64,000 nt of DNA from Asaia bogorensis_B (GCF_900465315.1 NZ_UBIX01000004.1), one strand, 5' to 3'. Numbered from the stretch's first letter, positions 40,522 to 49,390 are shown. The notes: generated from the letters alone by a model not told the origin. Made by a program: numbers and translations.

Positions 40522-41265
40522 ATGACAACCCCCTCTCCCACGGCGACTCCGTCATCTGGCCCAATCGCGCCCTCTGCGGATCACGCAGCCTTTCTGCTCG
40601 ATTTCGACGGGACTTTGGTCGATATTGCCCCCACCCCGGCTTCTGTTCAGGTCGAGCCCGGCCTGATCGAGACACTGTTGCGCCTCAGAGATCGTTGCGG
40701 CGGTGCGCTTGCCATCGTCACCGGGCGTCCGATCGAACAGATCGACCATTTTCTGCCCGGTATCCCGACCGCTGTTGCAGGCGAGCATGGGCTTACCCTG
40801 CGCCGCAGCCTCGATGGACAGGAAGAACCCGTTGTCACAACGCCCCTGCCCTCGGAGTGGCAAAGCCGTGCCGAGGCCCTGATAGGGCGTTTCCCCAATA
40901 CGGCGCTCGAACGCAAGAAAGCGGGGCTCGTGCTGCATTATCGCGGCAATCCCGACGCTGGCAGCCTTTTCGAGCAGGAAATCATCGCATGGCTGGCGGG
41001 TCAGGATGATTTTGAAATTCATCCGTCCAAGATGGCCTGGGAAATCCGCCTTGCCGGTATTCACAAGGGCAATGCCGTCGAGGCTCTGATGGCACAGCCT
41101 CCTTTCGCCGGACGCGTGCCTGTTTTTGTCGGAGACGATGTGACTGACATGGACGGCGTTCGGGCCGCCAAGGCCCTTGGCGGGTTCGGTTATCTCATTC
41201 CTGATGACTTCCCGACCGCCCATGAATTCAGGGCATGGCTTGCCCGTTATGTGGAGACTGCCTGA
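40522..41265 (+). CDS. otsB: Trehalose-6-phosphate phosphatase
   Basis: OtsB dephosphorylates trehalose 6-phosphate in the second step of trehalose synthesis. The 247-aa HAD-family protein has motif I FLLDFDGTLVDIAP (nucleophile and acid/base Asp), motif II VTGRP, the cap stretch VLHYRGNPDAG and IHPSKMAWEIRLAGIHKGNAV, and motif IV VFVGDDVTDMDG. ATG 40522 has GAGGAAG upstream; a longer start at 40486 is not needed. Its stop overlaps the otsA ATG (TGATG), giving translational coupling. The trehalose product protects against osmotic, acid and ethanol stress. Confidence 0.94.
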   Translation: MTTPSPTATPSSGPIAPSADHAAFLLDFDGTLVDIAPTPASVQVEPGLIETLLRLRDRCGGALAIVTGRPIEQIDHFLPGIPTAVAGEHGLTLRRSLDGQEEPVVTTPLPSEWQSRAEALIGRFPNTALERKKAGLVLHYRGNPDAGSLFEQEIIAWLAGQDDFEIHPSKMAWEIRLAGIHKGNAVEALMAQPPFAGRVPVFVGDDVTDMDGVRAAKALGGFGYLIPDDFPTAHEFRAWLARYVETA

Positions 41266-42608
41266 TGGGTCGCCTCGTCGTTGTTTCCAACCGTGTCCCT
41301 GCCCCGCGTGAACGCAGCCAGCCCGCAGGCGGTCTGGCCGTGGGCGTACGCGATGCCGTGCGTGGCACGGAGAGCCTCTGGTTTGGCTGGTCAGGCCGCC
41401 ACACCACGCAATCTCGCGAGCAGACGCCCAAGCTCGACACCCATGAGAGTTGCACCTATGCCACGATCGATCTGACGCGCAGCGAGTACGAGCATTTCTA
41501 CGAGAAATTCTCCAACGGGCTGCTTTGGCCGCTCTGCCACTATCGTATCGGGATCATCGACTACAAACGGATCGATTATCAGGTCTATCGCGAGGTCAAT
41601 GCCCTCTTTGCCGATCAACTCGTTCCGCTCTTGCGCGAGGACGATACGCTCTGGGTCCATGACTACCATCTCTTCCCGCTAGGCGCGAAGCTGCGCCGGC
41701 GGGGCGTAAAGGCCAAGATCGGCTTTTTCCTGCATATCCCATTCCCGCCCTGGAGCGTGACACGCGTGCTTCCCTGCGCCGAGGAAATGCTGCGTGAGAT
41801 GGCTGCCTATGACCTCATCGGTGTGCAGACCGAGGAAGATGCCCGCAACATGAACGGGTGCTTCGAAGCCAATAATCTGCCCAACCGCGCCGTTCATTTC
41901 CCGATCGGCATCGACCCGGTCGAATTCAGCGAGCAGGCCGAACAGAATGTCATGGCCGAGGAGGTTCAGCGCCTCCAGGCGTCCCTTCGTGGCCGCAAGC
42001 TCATCCTTGGCGTGGATCGCCTCGACTATTCCAAGGGGATCCCGGAGCGCATCCACGGCTACGAGACTTTTCTCAACCGCTACCCCGAGCATAAGGGTGA
42101 GACAGTTCTTCTGCAGATCACACCCGTCTCACGCGCCGGTGTTGCCAGCTATCGTGCGCTGCGTCGTGAACTTGATGAGATGGCAGGGCATATCAATGCC
42201 ATGCATGGTAACTTCGACTGGTCACCCATTCGCTACCTCACCCAATCTGTCCCGCGCGAGGTTCTGGCCGGCTTCCACCGCATTGCCGATGTGGCACTTG
42301 TCACCCCGTTGCGCGATGGCATGAATCTCGTGGCCAAGGAATTTGTCGCCGCGCAAAGCGCCGATAACCCGGGCGCCCTCATCCTGTCATCGTTGGCCGG
42401 GGCTGCACCCGAAATGGAGCAGGCCCTCATGGTGAACCCGTATGATCACGAAGGCATTGCCGATGCGATCCATGCCGGGATCACAATGAGTCTTGAAGAG
42501 CGGCAAAGACGCTGGCAGGCTCTGCATTACGACGTCACCCAGAATACCGCAGCAAACTGGGCCGATCGTTTTCTTGAAATGCTCAGAGAGACCGAAAGAC
42601 AGGAATGA
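41265..42608 (+). CDS. otsA: Trehalose-6-phosphate synthase (UDP-forming, GT20)
   Basis: OtsA makes trehalose 6-phosphate from UDP-glucose and glucose 6-phosphate. The 447-aa product is GT20/GT-B, with LVVVSNRVPAPRERSQPAGG containing the glucose-6-phosphate and UDP loops. WVHDYHLFPLG, IGFFLHIPFPP, ILGVDRLDYSKGIPERIHGY and VALVTPLRDGMNLVAKEF are all canonical. The length is normal. ATG 41265 is fused to the otsB stop codon, and its own stop overlaps dsbB (ATGA), so three genes are coupled. The otsB-otsA order with a dsbB tail links osmoprotection and disulfide formation only by transcription. Confidence 0.95.
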   Translation: MGRLVVVSNRVPAPRERSQPAGGLAVGVRDAVRGTESLWFGWSGRHTTQSREQTPKLDTHESCTYATIDLTRSEYEHFYEKFSNGLLWPLCHYRIGIIDYKRIDYQVYREVNALFADQLVPLLREDDTLWVHDYHLFPLGAKLRRRGVKAKIGFFLHIPFPPWSVTRVLPCAEEMLREMAAYDLIGVQTEEDARNMNGCFEANNLPNRAVHFPIGIDPVEFSEQAEQNVMAEEVQRLQASLRGRKLILGVDRLDYSKGIPERIHGYETFLNRYPEHKGETVLLQITPVSRAGVASYRALRRELDEMAGHINAMHGNFDWSPIRYLTQSVPREVLAGFHRIADVALVTPLRDGMNLVAKEFVAAQSADNPGALILSSLAGAAPEMEQALMVNPYDHEGIADAIHAGITMSLEERQRRWQALHYDVTQNTAANWADRFLEMLRETERQE

Positions 42609-43105
42609 TTGCTCGACTGACCGGTGGATTACTGTTTTTCGCCGGTATGGCCGCAATTGGCGTTGCCTGGTGGGCCGAGCACGTGCTCGGCTATGCCCCG
42701 TGCGAGCTTTGCCTTATCGAGCGTGCGCCGTGGCGCATCGTCGCCTTTCTTGGCGTTCTGGCCCTGCTCATCCCGGGTATGGTCGGGTTCTGGGCCACGG
42801 TCCTGAGTCTGCCCGCCCTCGCTGCTGCCGTCATGCTGGCCGGGCTCCATAATGGCGTCGAGCAGAAATGGTGGGAAAGCCCGCTTCCTGCCTGTCACGC
42901 ACCCGTATTTCATGCAGGCGCCAGCTTCCGCGAGCGTATGGCCAGTATGCCTCTTCGCCCCGCCAAACCCTGCGATGACCCGACCTATCTCTTTCACCTG
43001 CCTGTTTCAATGACGGTCCTCGGCGGTATTGCTGCCGCGCTGCTGTTCATCCTTGTCAGCTATAGCGTCGTGCTTCAGGCCCGGCGCTGGCACGCGGCAC
43101 GCTGA
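42605..43105 (+). CDS. dsbB: Disulfide bond formation protein B
   Basis: DsbB is the quinone-dependent membrane oxidase that recharges DsbA in the periplasm. The 166-aa product has four membrane segments (about residues 7-22, 41-60, 65-85 and 136-157). The first periplasmic loop carries CELC (YAPCELCLIERAPWR), and the second has the DsbA-reactive cysteine pair in LPACHAP and KPCDDPT. The length is usual. The start overlaps the otsA stop. In acetic acid bacteria it supports periplasmic quinoprotein maturation (group knowledge, not visible here). Confidence 0.92.
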   Translation: MIARLTGGLLFFAGMAAIGVAWWAEHVLGYAPCELCLIERAPWRIVAFLGVLALLIPGMVGFWATVLSLPALAAAVMLAGLHNGVEQKWWESPLPACHAPVFHAGASFRERMASMPLRPAKPCDDPTYLFHLPVSMTVLGGIAAALLFILVSYSVVLQARRWHAAR

Positions 43106-43472
43106 ACCGGTCGCGGTTTCCGCCTGAAACGCCCAATCCCTGTCGGAACGGCTAGAAGCTGGCAGGGCTCAGGGGATTATCCGGTTCCGAGGCCACGCAA
43201 GAAGAGTGTCAACCTCTATCCACAACGGGTCCTGCGCCTGCAATCCCGGCCCTGATCGTCGGAGCTGAGGCATCTGGCACCTCGCCGTCTATGTTCGCTA
43301 TCCTGAGAATTTTCATCCTAGGCGGGTGAGAATCTTATCTCCCTATCACGATAGCAAGAATATTGGGTATTTTTCACCATACTATGATTCATGACGCCAT
43401 TAAGGGATAATTTGTCGCACATAAATCGGCATAACAACAAAAAAATTCCGGAATAACGCCCGTAAATCGAGT
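43106..43472. other. Intergenic region upstream of the sigma-54 promoter
   Basis: No gene is seen. The 3' half is AT-rich. Two direct copies of TGAGAAT (43304-43310 and 43327-43333, 23 bp apart) lie about 165 bp before the -24 element. The first sits in the near-palindrome TGAGAATTTTCA and the second in GAGA-ATCTTA-TCTC. This is the distance at which enhancer-binding-protein sites are normally found. Confidence 0.4.
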
Positions 43473-43489
43473 TTGGCACGGTGCTTGCA
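43473..43489 (+). promoter_or_regulatory. Sigma-54 (RpoN) promoter, -24/-12 type
   Basis: TTGGCACG (43473-43480), four bases GTGC, then TTGCA (43485-43489) is a full match to the YTGGCACG-N4-TTGCW consensus. The expected start site is near 43501, giving a 43-nt leader before the 43544 gene. Transcription should need RpoN and an enhancer-binding protein, neither encoded in this window. Confidence 0.8.
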
Positions 43490-43543
43490 AGAGAGAAATC
43501 AGACCATCAGGCAAAGGGCCTGAGGCACATAGGGATTTCAATC

Positions 43544-43897
43544 ATGTTCGCATTCACCAAGTCCTTCATCGCCGCTGCCAGCCTCGTCGCTCTTGCTGCC
43601 CAGCCTGCCCTTGCGAAAGACATTGTGGTCGAGAACGTCCAGGCTGCAGCAAACCAGACGGCTCAGATTGATGTGTCCAACACCAATTTGAAATCTGACC
43701 GCGACTGGAATCGCGTTGCCGATACCATTCGTGTCAAGGCGGCCGACATCTGTGAACGCACGGTAGGCGCCAGCGATCGCCGCGAAGCCGATATCGAGGA
43801 ATGCACGCAGGCCGCCTACGAAAACGGCGTACAGCAGATGCGCGATATCTATGCCCGCCGCACCCTGGTCAGCCAGACGCGTCTGGCCCGCTCGTGA
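43544..43897 (+). CDS. UrcA-like small secreted protein
   Basis: This 117-aa exported protein has a signal peptide (FAFTKSFIAAASLVALAA to ALA). The mature chain has the UrcA-type pattern: a strand with DVSNTNLKSD, a helix RVADTIRVKAADICERT, and a second conserved Cys in ADIEECTQAAYENGVQQM. UrcA-family proteins are small periplasmic proteins of unknown role with two cysteines likely forming a disulfide. ATG 43544 has AGGGA 8 nt upstream; the open frame to 43481 overlaps the sigma-54 -12 element. Control by RpoN is unusual for such a protein. It is convergent with chvG, 11 bp apart. Confidence 0.75.
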   Translation: MFAFTKSFIAAASLVALAAQPALAKDIVVENVQAAANQTAQIDVSNTNLKSDRDWNRVADTIRVKAADICERTVGASDRREADIEECTQAAYENGVQQMRDIYARRTLVSQTRLARS

Positions 43898-43908
43898 GCG
43901 AAAAGGCG

Positions 43909-45708
43909 CTACAGCGCGCGTGGCAACAGGATGACGAAACGGGCGCCTATGATCCGACCCGTTTCGTCATAACGGTTCTCGGCATGGAGCGTCCCGTGAA
44001 GGGCCTCGATAATCTGGCGGCTGATCGCCAGCCCCAGGCCTGAATGCTGGCCGAAATTCTCGGTCTGGGGTCGCTCCGAATAGAAGCGGTCAAAAATATC
44101 CTCGAGTTTGAGAGGCGGAATGCCCGGCCCCTCATCACTCACCGTTATACGGATCTGCCTGTCCTCGGGGCGCATGAAGAGCGTTATGTGCCCGCGCGGG
44201 GGAGAGAATGAGATGGCATTGCCAATGAGATTGCGCAGGACCTGAACAAGACGGTCCTCGACAGCCAGGACACGCAGCGGATGATTGGCATCGTCGTGAG
44301 AGTCATCAAGAATGATGATCGCGTCTTCGGGCTTGCGCGTTGTCTGATGCATCTCCGTCAGGATGGAGAGCAGCATACCGACCGCCACGGGTTCTGAGCG
44401 TGTTCGTGACAGCTCGGCATCGATACGGCTTGCATCCGCAATGTCGGTAATCAGCCGGTCCAGACGACGGACATCGTTGTTGATGATCGCCAGCAGGCGC
44501 GTCTGCCGTTCACGGTTCTCGATACGCGGCAACGTCTCGATGGCCGAGCGGATGGATGAGAGCGGGTTCTTGATTTCATGGCTCACATCGGCCGCAAAGC
44601 GTTCGATCGCGTCCATGCGGGCCCATAGTGCCAGCACGCTGCCACGCAGGGCTCGCGCAAGTACGCCAATTTCGTCACGGCGTACCAGCAGGGATTCCGG
44701 CACGCTGTCAGCGCGCCCGGCCACATCGCGCATGTCATGCGACGCCACCGCAAGACGCAGCAGCGGGCGGGCGATGGTGATCGAGAGATACCATGACAGC
44801 AGGACCGTCACGGCCATTGCGGCCAGAAACAGCGAGAGTATGGAGGACCGGACGGCAAATAGCGAACGATCGACCTCCTGGGCCTGGCGCGTAAGCTGGA
44901 TGATCCCCACGGTCTGACCGTCATGGATGACCGGCTCTGCCACCGTGATCACCAGCTCATGCTCGGGGGTGCGCCGGATATAGGGCGCGGCTTCGGCACC
45001 CCGATATTCGCCTGCCGAGCGCAGAGGCGGCGGCGCATCCTGCGTTTCCAGCATGACAATCCCCTCGCGGGAGGAGAGCGGCAGCAGGGAAAGCAGCCAT
45101 TCATAGGCAATTTCGATGCCGTTATTGCGTGGCGGCTGCCAGCGTGGCGGCGGCGCAGGCTCGCCCGCCCCCGACTGCCCCTTGCGGTCGCGGCGCACAA
45201 GGGCGGCTTCGTTCAGGCTGTCGGCCACCAGGGTACCATCCGGCCCGACAAGGCGCGCGCGCACATTGGGGCTGGGTTCGGTCAGCCGAAGCAACAAGGG
45301 GCGCGCCTGCGCCCCGTCGAGCATGAATTCGGCACCGGGAAAGGGATGACGGGCCGGGTCGCGCACCACGGCAATCTGCCCCATGGCCGCCGCGTAGATA
45401 TGGGCCTGCTCGCGCAGGGCATTCACATCGGTTTCAAGCAGGCTGTTCTGGAAGTCGTTCAGGAAGAGCAGCGTGACGGCCAGAATGGCCAGAGGCAGCG
45501 TGTTGAGCAGGAAGATGCGCCGCATGAGCGGCGAGGCAAAACGCGGCAGACGGAAGCGACGTGTCGTCCGGCGGCTCTCGCGTCCGGCCTCCAGCGCCAG
45601 CGTGTCACCATGGCGAAATGAGCGCCGACGCAAGCGCTTGAAAGCCTGTGACATGCCGCCCGGCGCACCGCGCCGCGACCGCCTGCCGAATGATTCACGC
45701 TGCGGCAT
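43909..45708 (-). CDS. chvG: Sensor histidine kinase, ChvG/ExoS type
   Basis: This 599-aa membrane kinase pairs with the response regulator encoded 6 bp upstream. A basic cytoplasmic N-tail of about 60 residues precedes TM1 (IFLLNTLPLAILAVTLLFL). A large periplasmic domain (about 85-285) contains the stimulus-sensing stretch EFMLDGAQARPLLLRL and EPVIHDGQTVGIIQLTRQAQ. TM2 (ILSLFLAAMAVTVLLSWYL) and HAMP follow. The H-box is FAADVSHEIKNPLSSIRSAI, the N-box is LIGNAISFSPP, and the G-boxes are DEGPGIP and GLGLAIS. In alphaproteobacteria ChvG-ChvI senses acid and envelope stress, a fitting role in an acid producer. Confidence 0.9.
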   Translation of the reverse strand: MPQRESFGRRSRRGAPGGMSQAFKRLRRRSFRHGDTLALEAGRESRRTTRRFRLPRFASPLMRRIFLLNTLPLAILAVTLLFLNDFQNSLLETDVNALREQAHIYAAAMGQIAVVRDPARHPFPGAEFMLDGAQARPLLLRLTEPSPNVRARLVGPDGTLVADSLNEAALVRRDRKGQSGAGEPAPPPRWQPPRNNGIEIAYEWLLSLLPLSSREGIVMLETQDAPPPLRSAGEYRGAEAAPYIRRTPEHELVITVAEPVIHDGQTVGIIQLTRQAQEVDRSLFAVRSSILSLFLAAMAVTVLLSWYLSITIARPLLRLAVASHDMRDVAGRADSVPESLLVRRDEIGVLARALRGSVLALWARMDAIERFAADVSHEIKNPLSSIRSAIETLPRIENRERQTRLLAIINNDVRRLDRLITDIADASRIDAELSRTRSEPVAVGMLLSILTEMHQTTRKPEDAIIILDDSHDDANHPLRVLAVEDRLVQVLRNLIGNAISFSPPRGHITLFMRPEDRQIRITVSDEGPGIPPLKLEDIFDRFYSERPQTENFGQHSGLGLAISRQIIEALHGTLHAENRYDETGRIIGARFVILLPRAL

Positions 45709-45714
45709 ACTGGC

Positions 45715-46428
45715 TCAGTCTTCCTTGTAGCGATATCCTATGCCGTACAGGGTCTCGATCTGGTTGAAGTTGTCATCGATCTGCCTGAATTTCTTGCGGA
45801 CACGCTTGATGTGGCTGTCGATGGTGCGGTCATCCACATAGATATTTTCGCCGTAAGCCGCATCGATCAGCTGGTCACGTGATTTCACCATGCCCGGACG
45901 AAGAGCCAGCGCCTTGACCAGCAGGAATTCTGTGACGGTCAGCATGATATCCTGCCCCGCCCAGAGGCACTGATGGCGCGTCTCATCAAGGGTGAGGCTG
46001 CCACGCACGATAGCGGCACCCGCTCCTGACGTACCGCTGCCCTCGGCGCGGCTGGCGTCCTGTCGGCGCAGCAGGGCGCGGATGCGCTCCAGCAGCAGGC
46101 GCTGCGAGAAAGGCTTGGTGATGTAGTCATCCGCCCCAAGGCGCAGGCCCATGAGCTGGTCCAGTTCCTCATCCTTGGAGGAGAGGAAGATGACCGGCAG
46201 GGATGAGCGCGCCCGCAGGCGCTGCAGCAGCTCCATACCATCCATGCGCGGCATCTTGATGTCCAGCACTGCCAGACTGACAGGACGCGCCAGTATGCCC
46301 TGCAGGGCGGCTTCGCCATCGGTATAGGCGTGCACAACAAACCCTTCGGCCTCCAGCGTCATCTGGACCGAAGTGAGGATGTTACGGTCATCATCCACCA
46401 GGGCGATGGTGTGCTTTGTCGTCTCCAT
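45715..46428 (-). CDS. chvI: Response regulator, ChvI type (OmpR/PhoB family)
   Basis: This 237-aa regulator has a receiver domain with the acidic pair LVDDDRN, the phospho-acceptor Asp in LAVLDIKMPRMDGMEL, LSSKDEE and the KPFSQRLLLERI lysine. Its OmpR-type winged helix (about 140-235) has TVTEFLLVKALALRPGMV, SRDQLIDAAYGENIYVDDRTIDSHIKRVRKKF and the terminal GIGYRYKE. The long insert between domains (SRAEGSGTSGAGAA) is a flexible linker. ATG 46428 was chosen; the upstream TTG 46449 only adds seven residues. It is the first gene of the chvI-chvG operon and divergent from grpE. Confidence 0.92.
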   Translation of the reverse strand: METTKHTIALVDDDRNILTSVQMTLEAEGFVVHAYTDGEAALQGILARPVSLAVLDIKMPRMDGMELLQRLRARSSLPVIFLSSKDEELDQLMGLRLGADDYITKPFSQRLLLERIRALLRRQDASRAEGSGTSGAGAAIVRGSLTLDETRHQCLWAGQDIMLTVTEFLLVKALALRPGMVKSRDQLIDAAYGENIYVDDRTIDSHIKRVRKKFRQIDDNFNQIETLYGIGYRYKED

Positions 46429-46460
46429 GCGCGATGTATCCGCCTTCAATTTCTGCCTGT

Positions 46461-46483
46461 TGCCAATCCAAGGGGGGTTGGCA
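46461..46483. promoter_or_regulatory. Inverted repeat in the chvI-grpE divergent region
   Basis: TGCCAA (46461-46466) and TTGGCA (46478-46483) flank TCCAAGGGGGG. With adjacent bases the pairing extends to 8 bp with one wobble. It lies 33 bp before chvI, a plausible autoregulatory operator. The rest of 46484-46689 shows no clear heat-shock promoter match that I can defend. Confidence 0.35.
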
Positions 46484-46689
46484 TATGGCTTGTCACAGCC
46501 ACCTATATCTTACCACGCGGCTGCGCCCAAGACGGGGCTGCCGAAAACGGTCGGACATCGCTGGATGGTCGACCCGAGTGTTTCCGTGGCTTCTGGCGGT
46601 CATGCTCGCCCCGTTGCGGGGGAGTACGCTGAAGCCGACCTTTTGCTGCCCGGCCTGACCGGGCCCGATTTTTCGAGGTTGCGACCACG

Positions 46690-47277
46690 ATGACGACTGA
46701 GAACACGCTGCACGACGCGCAGAACGACGCCCCGGCACCCGAGACCGCCGAAGCGGCAGAGGCCACCCCCGATACGGCAGGCCAGACGCCTGAATCCCGC
46801 ATTGCCGAGCTGGAAGCCCAGGTTGAGGAATTCCGCGACAAGTGGATGCGCTCCGAAGCCGAGATGCAAAATTACCGCACCCGCGCAAAGCGCGAAGTGG
46901 AAGATGCCCGCCAGTATGCGGTGCAGAAATTCGCCAAGGATGTGGTCGAAGCGGCTGAGAACCTGCAGCGTGGCCTTGCCTCCCTGCCGCCCAAGGCCGA
47001 AGGTGAAGAAGGGCTCGTCGCCAAGCTGCGCGAGGGCTTCGAGAGCACGGAACGCTCTTTCCTTGGCATTCTCGAGCGCAATGGCATCACCTGCCAGCAT
47101 CCGGTGGGCGAGGTGTTCGATGCCAATCTGCATCAGGCGATGGCCGAGCAGCCGAGCGACGAACACGCGGACGGTACGGTAATGCAGGCCTGGACCCCCA
47201 CCTGGACGCTTAATGGCCGTCTGCTCAAGCCCGCTATGGTCGTTGTGGCGAAGGGCGGCAACAAAGCCGCAGAATGA
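46690..47277 (+). CDS. grpE: Nucleotide exchange factor GrpE
   Basis: GrpE releases ADP from DnaK and resets the chaperone cycle. The 195-aa product has an acidic disordered head (residues 1-35). A long coiled-coil follows (RIAELEAQVEEFRDKWMRSE, AEMQNYRTRAKREVEDARQY). The C-terminal beta domain has LLKPAMVVVAKGG and the family signature around GEVFDANLHQAMAEQPSDEH. The start ATG follows GAGGT by 10 nt. It precedes dnaK by 129 bp on the same strand, with dnaJ further on, giving a full Hsp70 module in the order grpE-dnaK-dnaJ. Confidence 0.95.
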   Translation: MTTENTLHDAQNDAPAPETAEAAEATPDTAGQTPESRIAELEAQVEEFRDKWMRSEAEMQNYRTRAKREVEDARQYAVQKFAKDVVEAAENLQRGLASLPPKAEGEEGLVAKLREGFESTERSFLGILERNGITCQHPVGEVFDANLHQAMAEQPSDEHADGTVMQAWTPTWTLNGRLLKPAMVVVAKGGNKAAE

Positions 47278-47406
47278 GGCTTGAAACCCTCGTCATGCGC
47301 TCCTAGATTTTATCTGTAACCCGCCCCTGCCGAGGCAGGGAGACGAAAACAAGGGCGTTGCCCGGTGCCTGAATGGGCCGGATGACGCCGCTGAAAGGAC
47401 TGAAAT

Positions 47407-49311
47407 ATGAGCAAAGTCATTGGTATTGACCTTGGCACCACGAACTCTTGCGTCGCGATCCGCGAAGGCGATGAGACCAAGGTCATCGAAAACAGCGAAG
47501 GCGCACGCACCACGCCGTCCATGGTCGCTTTCACCGCCAACGGTGAGCGTCTCGTCGGACAGGCCGCCAAGCGCCAGGCTGTCACCAACCCTTCCGATAC
47601 GCTGTATGCCGTCAAGCGTCTGATCGGCCGTCGCTATGATGACCCGACCGTCGCCAAGGACAAGGAAATGGTCCCGTACGAGATCGTACGTGGCGATAAC
47701 GGTGATGCATGGGTCCGCGCCCGTGGCGAGAACTACGCCCCGTCGCAGATCTCCGCTTTCGTGCTGGGCAAGATGAAGGAAACCGCCGAGGCCTATCTCG
47801 GTGAGACCGTTTCCCAGGCCGTCATCACGGTTCCGGCCTACTTCAATGACGCCCAGCGTCAGGCAACGCGCGATGCCGGTCGTATCGCCGGTCTTGAAGT
47901 GCTGCGTATCATCAACGAGCCGACCGCTGCCGCTCTGGCCTATGGCCTTGGCAAGCGCGATTCCGGCACGGTGGCCGTTTATGACCTTGGTGGTGGCACG
48001 TTCGACGTGTCGATCCTCGAGATCTCCGATGGCGTGATCGAAGTGAAGTCCACCAACGGTGACACGTTCCTTGGTGGTGAAGACTTCGATAACCGCATCA
48101 TTGGCTACCTCGCAGACGAGTTCAAGCGCGACCAGGGCATTGACCTGCGCGGCGACAAGCTGGCTCTGCAGCGTCTCAAGGAAGCCGCCGAGAAGGCCAA
48201 GATCGAGCTTTCCTCCGCCAAGGAAACCGAGATCAACCTGCCCTTCATCACGGCTGATGCCTCGGGTCCGAAGCATCTCGTGGTCAAGCTGAGCCGCGCC
48301 AAGCTGGAAAGCCTGGTCGAGGATCTGGTGCAGCGTACGCTCGGCCCGTGCCGCGCCGCGCTCAAGGATGCCTCGGTTACCCCGGCTGAAATCGACGAAG
48401 TCATTCTCGTCGGTGGCATGACGCGTATGCCGAAGGTCATCGAGACCGTGAAGCAGTTCTTCGGCAAGGACCCCGCCCGCAACGTCAACCCTGACGAAGT
48501 AGTGGCGATCGGTGCCGCAGTTCAGGGCGCCGTGCTCAAGGGCGACGTGAAGGATGTTCTGCTCCTCGACGTGACCCCGCTTTCGCTGGGCATCGAGACG
48601 CTGGGCGGTGTCTTCACCCGTCTGATCGATCGCAACACGACGATCCCGACCAAGAAGAGCCAGACCTTCTCGACGGCCGATGACAACCAGAGCGCCGTGA
48701 CCATCAAGGTCTATCAGGGTGAGCGCGAAATGGCGGCAGACAACAAGCTGCTCGGTAATTTCGACCTCACCGGGATTGCTCCGGCTCCGCGTGGCGTGCC
48801 GCAGATCGAAGTCACGTTCGACATCGATGCCAACGGTATCGTCAACGTGTCGGCCAAGGACAAGGCGACCAACAAGGAACAGCAGATCAAGATCCAGGCT
48901 TCTGGTGGTCTGAACGATGCCGATATCGACCGTATGGTCAAGGAAGCCGAGGCCAATGCCACGGCAGACAAGGCCAAGCGCGAGATGGTCGAGCAGCGCA
49001 ACAGCGCCGAGGCCCTGATCCATCAGACCGAAAAGTCGCTGACCGAAGCCGGCGACAAGGTTCCGGCAGCTGACAAGGCCGAGGCGGAATCGGCAGTGGC
49101 TGCGACCCGTGAAGCCATGAACGGCACGGATCTTGAGGCTCTGAAATCGGCGACCGAGCGTCTGACCCAGGCTGCCATGAAGATCGGTCAGGCTGTCTAT
49201 GCCCAGTCTCAGGCTGAAGAGGGTGCCGCTGGTGGCGAAGCCCATGCTGCCAAGGACGAAAACGTCGTCGATGCCGATTTCGAGGACGTGGACGACAGCA
49301 AGAAGCACTGA
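47407..49311 (+). CDS. dnaK: Molecular chaperone DnaK (Hsp70)
   Basis: DnaK is the central Hsp70 chaperone, binding hydrophobic peptides in an ATP-controlled cycle with DnaJ and GrpE. The 634-aa product has all family signatures: IGIDLGTTNSCVAI, YDLGGGTFDVSILEI and VILVGGMTRMPKVIETVKQF in the ATPase domain. The substrate domain starts at LLLDVTPLSLGIETLGGVFT, and a C-terminal lid ends in an acidic tail DADFEDVDDSKKH. The GC3-rich, strongly biased codon use fits high expression. A good hairpin terminator follows, so dnaJ probably has its own promoter as well. Confidence 0.98.
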   Translation: MSKVIGIDLGTTNSCVAIREGDETKVIENSEGARTTPSMVAFTANGERLVGQAAKRQAVTNPSDTLYAVKRLIGRRYDDPTVAKDKEMVPYEIVRGDNGDAWVRARGENYAPSQISAFVLGKMKETAEAYLGETVSQAVITVPAYFNDAQRQATRDAGRIAGLEVLRIINEPTAAALAYGLGKRDSGTVAVYDLGGGTFDVSILEISDGVIEVKSTNGDTFLGGEDFDNRIIGYLADEFKRDQGIDLRGDKLALQRLKEAAEKAKIELSSAKETEINLPFITADASGPKHLVVKLSRAKLESLVEDLVQRTLGPCRAALKDASVTPAEIDEVILVGGMTRMPKVIETVKQFFGKDPARNVNPDEVVAIGAAVQGAVLKGDVKDVLLLDVTPLSLGIETLGGVFTRLIDRNTTIPTKKSQTFSTADDNQSAVTIKVYQGEREMAADNKLLGNFDLTGIAPAPRGVPQIEVTFDIDANGIVNVSAKDKATNKEQQIKIQASGGLNDADIDRMVKEAEANATADKAKREMVEQRNSAEALIHQTEKSLTEAGDKVPAADKAEAESAVAATREAMNGTDLEALKSATERLTQAAMKIGQAVYAQSQAEEGAAGGEAHAAKDENVVDADFEDVDDSKKH

Positions 49312-49320
49312 TCTCCCCGA

Positions 49321-49338
49321 GGAGGGGTTCGCCCCTCC
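49321..49338. repeat. TTCG-loop palindrome related to the 25.7-kb element (copy 4)
   Basis: GGAGGGG-TTCG-CCCCTCC (49321-49338) is an 18-nt perfect hairpin with a TTCG tetraloop. It has the same form as 25685-25704 and sits just after the dnaK stop codon. Confidence 0.6.
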
Positions 49339-49356
49339 AGAGGCTCGATGCTTTTG

Positions 49357-49390
49357 ACGCCCGTCCTTCCTGAGGGAAGGGCGGGCGTTT
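49357..49390 (+). terminator. Rho-independent terminator of dnaK
   Basis: ACGCCCGTCCTTCC (49357-49370) pairs over 14 positions, with one wobble, to GGAAGGGCGGGCGT (49375-49388) with a TGAG loop and ends in TTT. It lies 105 bp before dnaJ. Confidence 0.75.

Noticed and set aside
47293..49308. 671-codon open frame on the minus strand opposite dnaK
   Set aside because: Antisense to DnaK over nearly all its length, a common artefact of dnaK codon bias (once mistaken for a dehydrogenase in other organisms).
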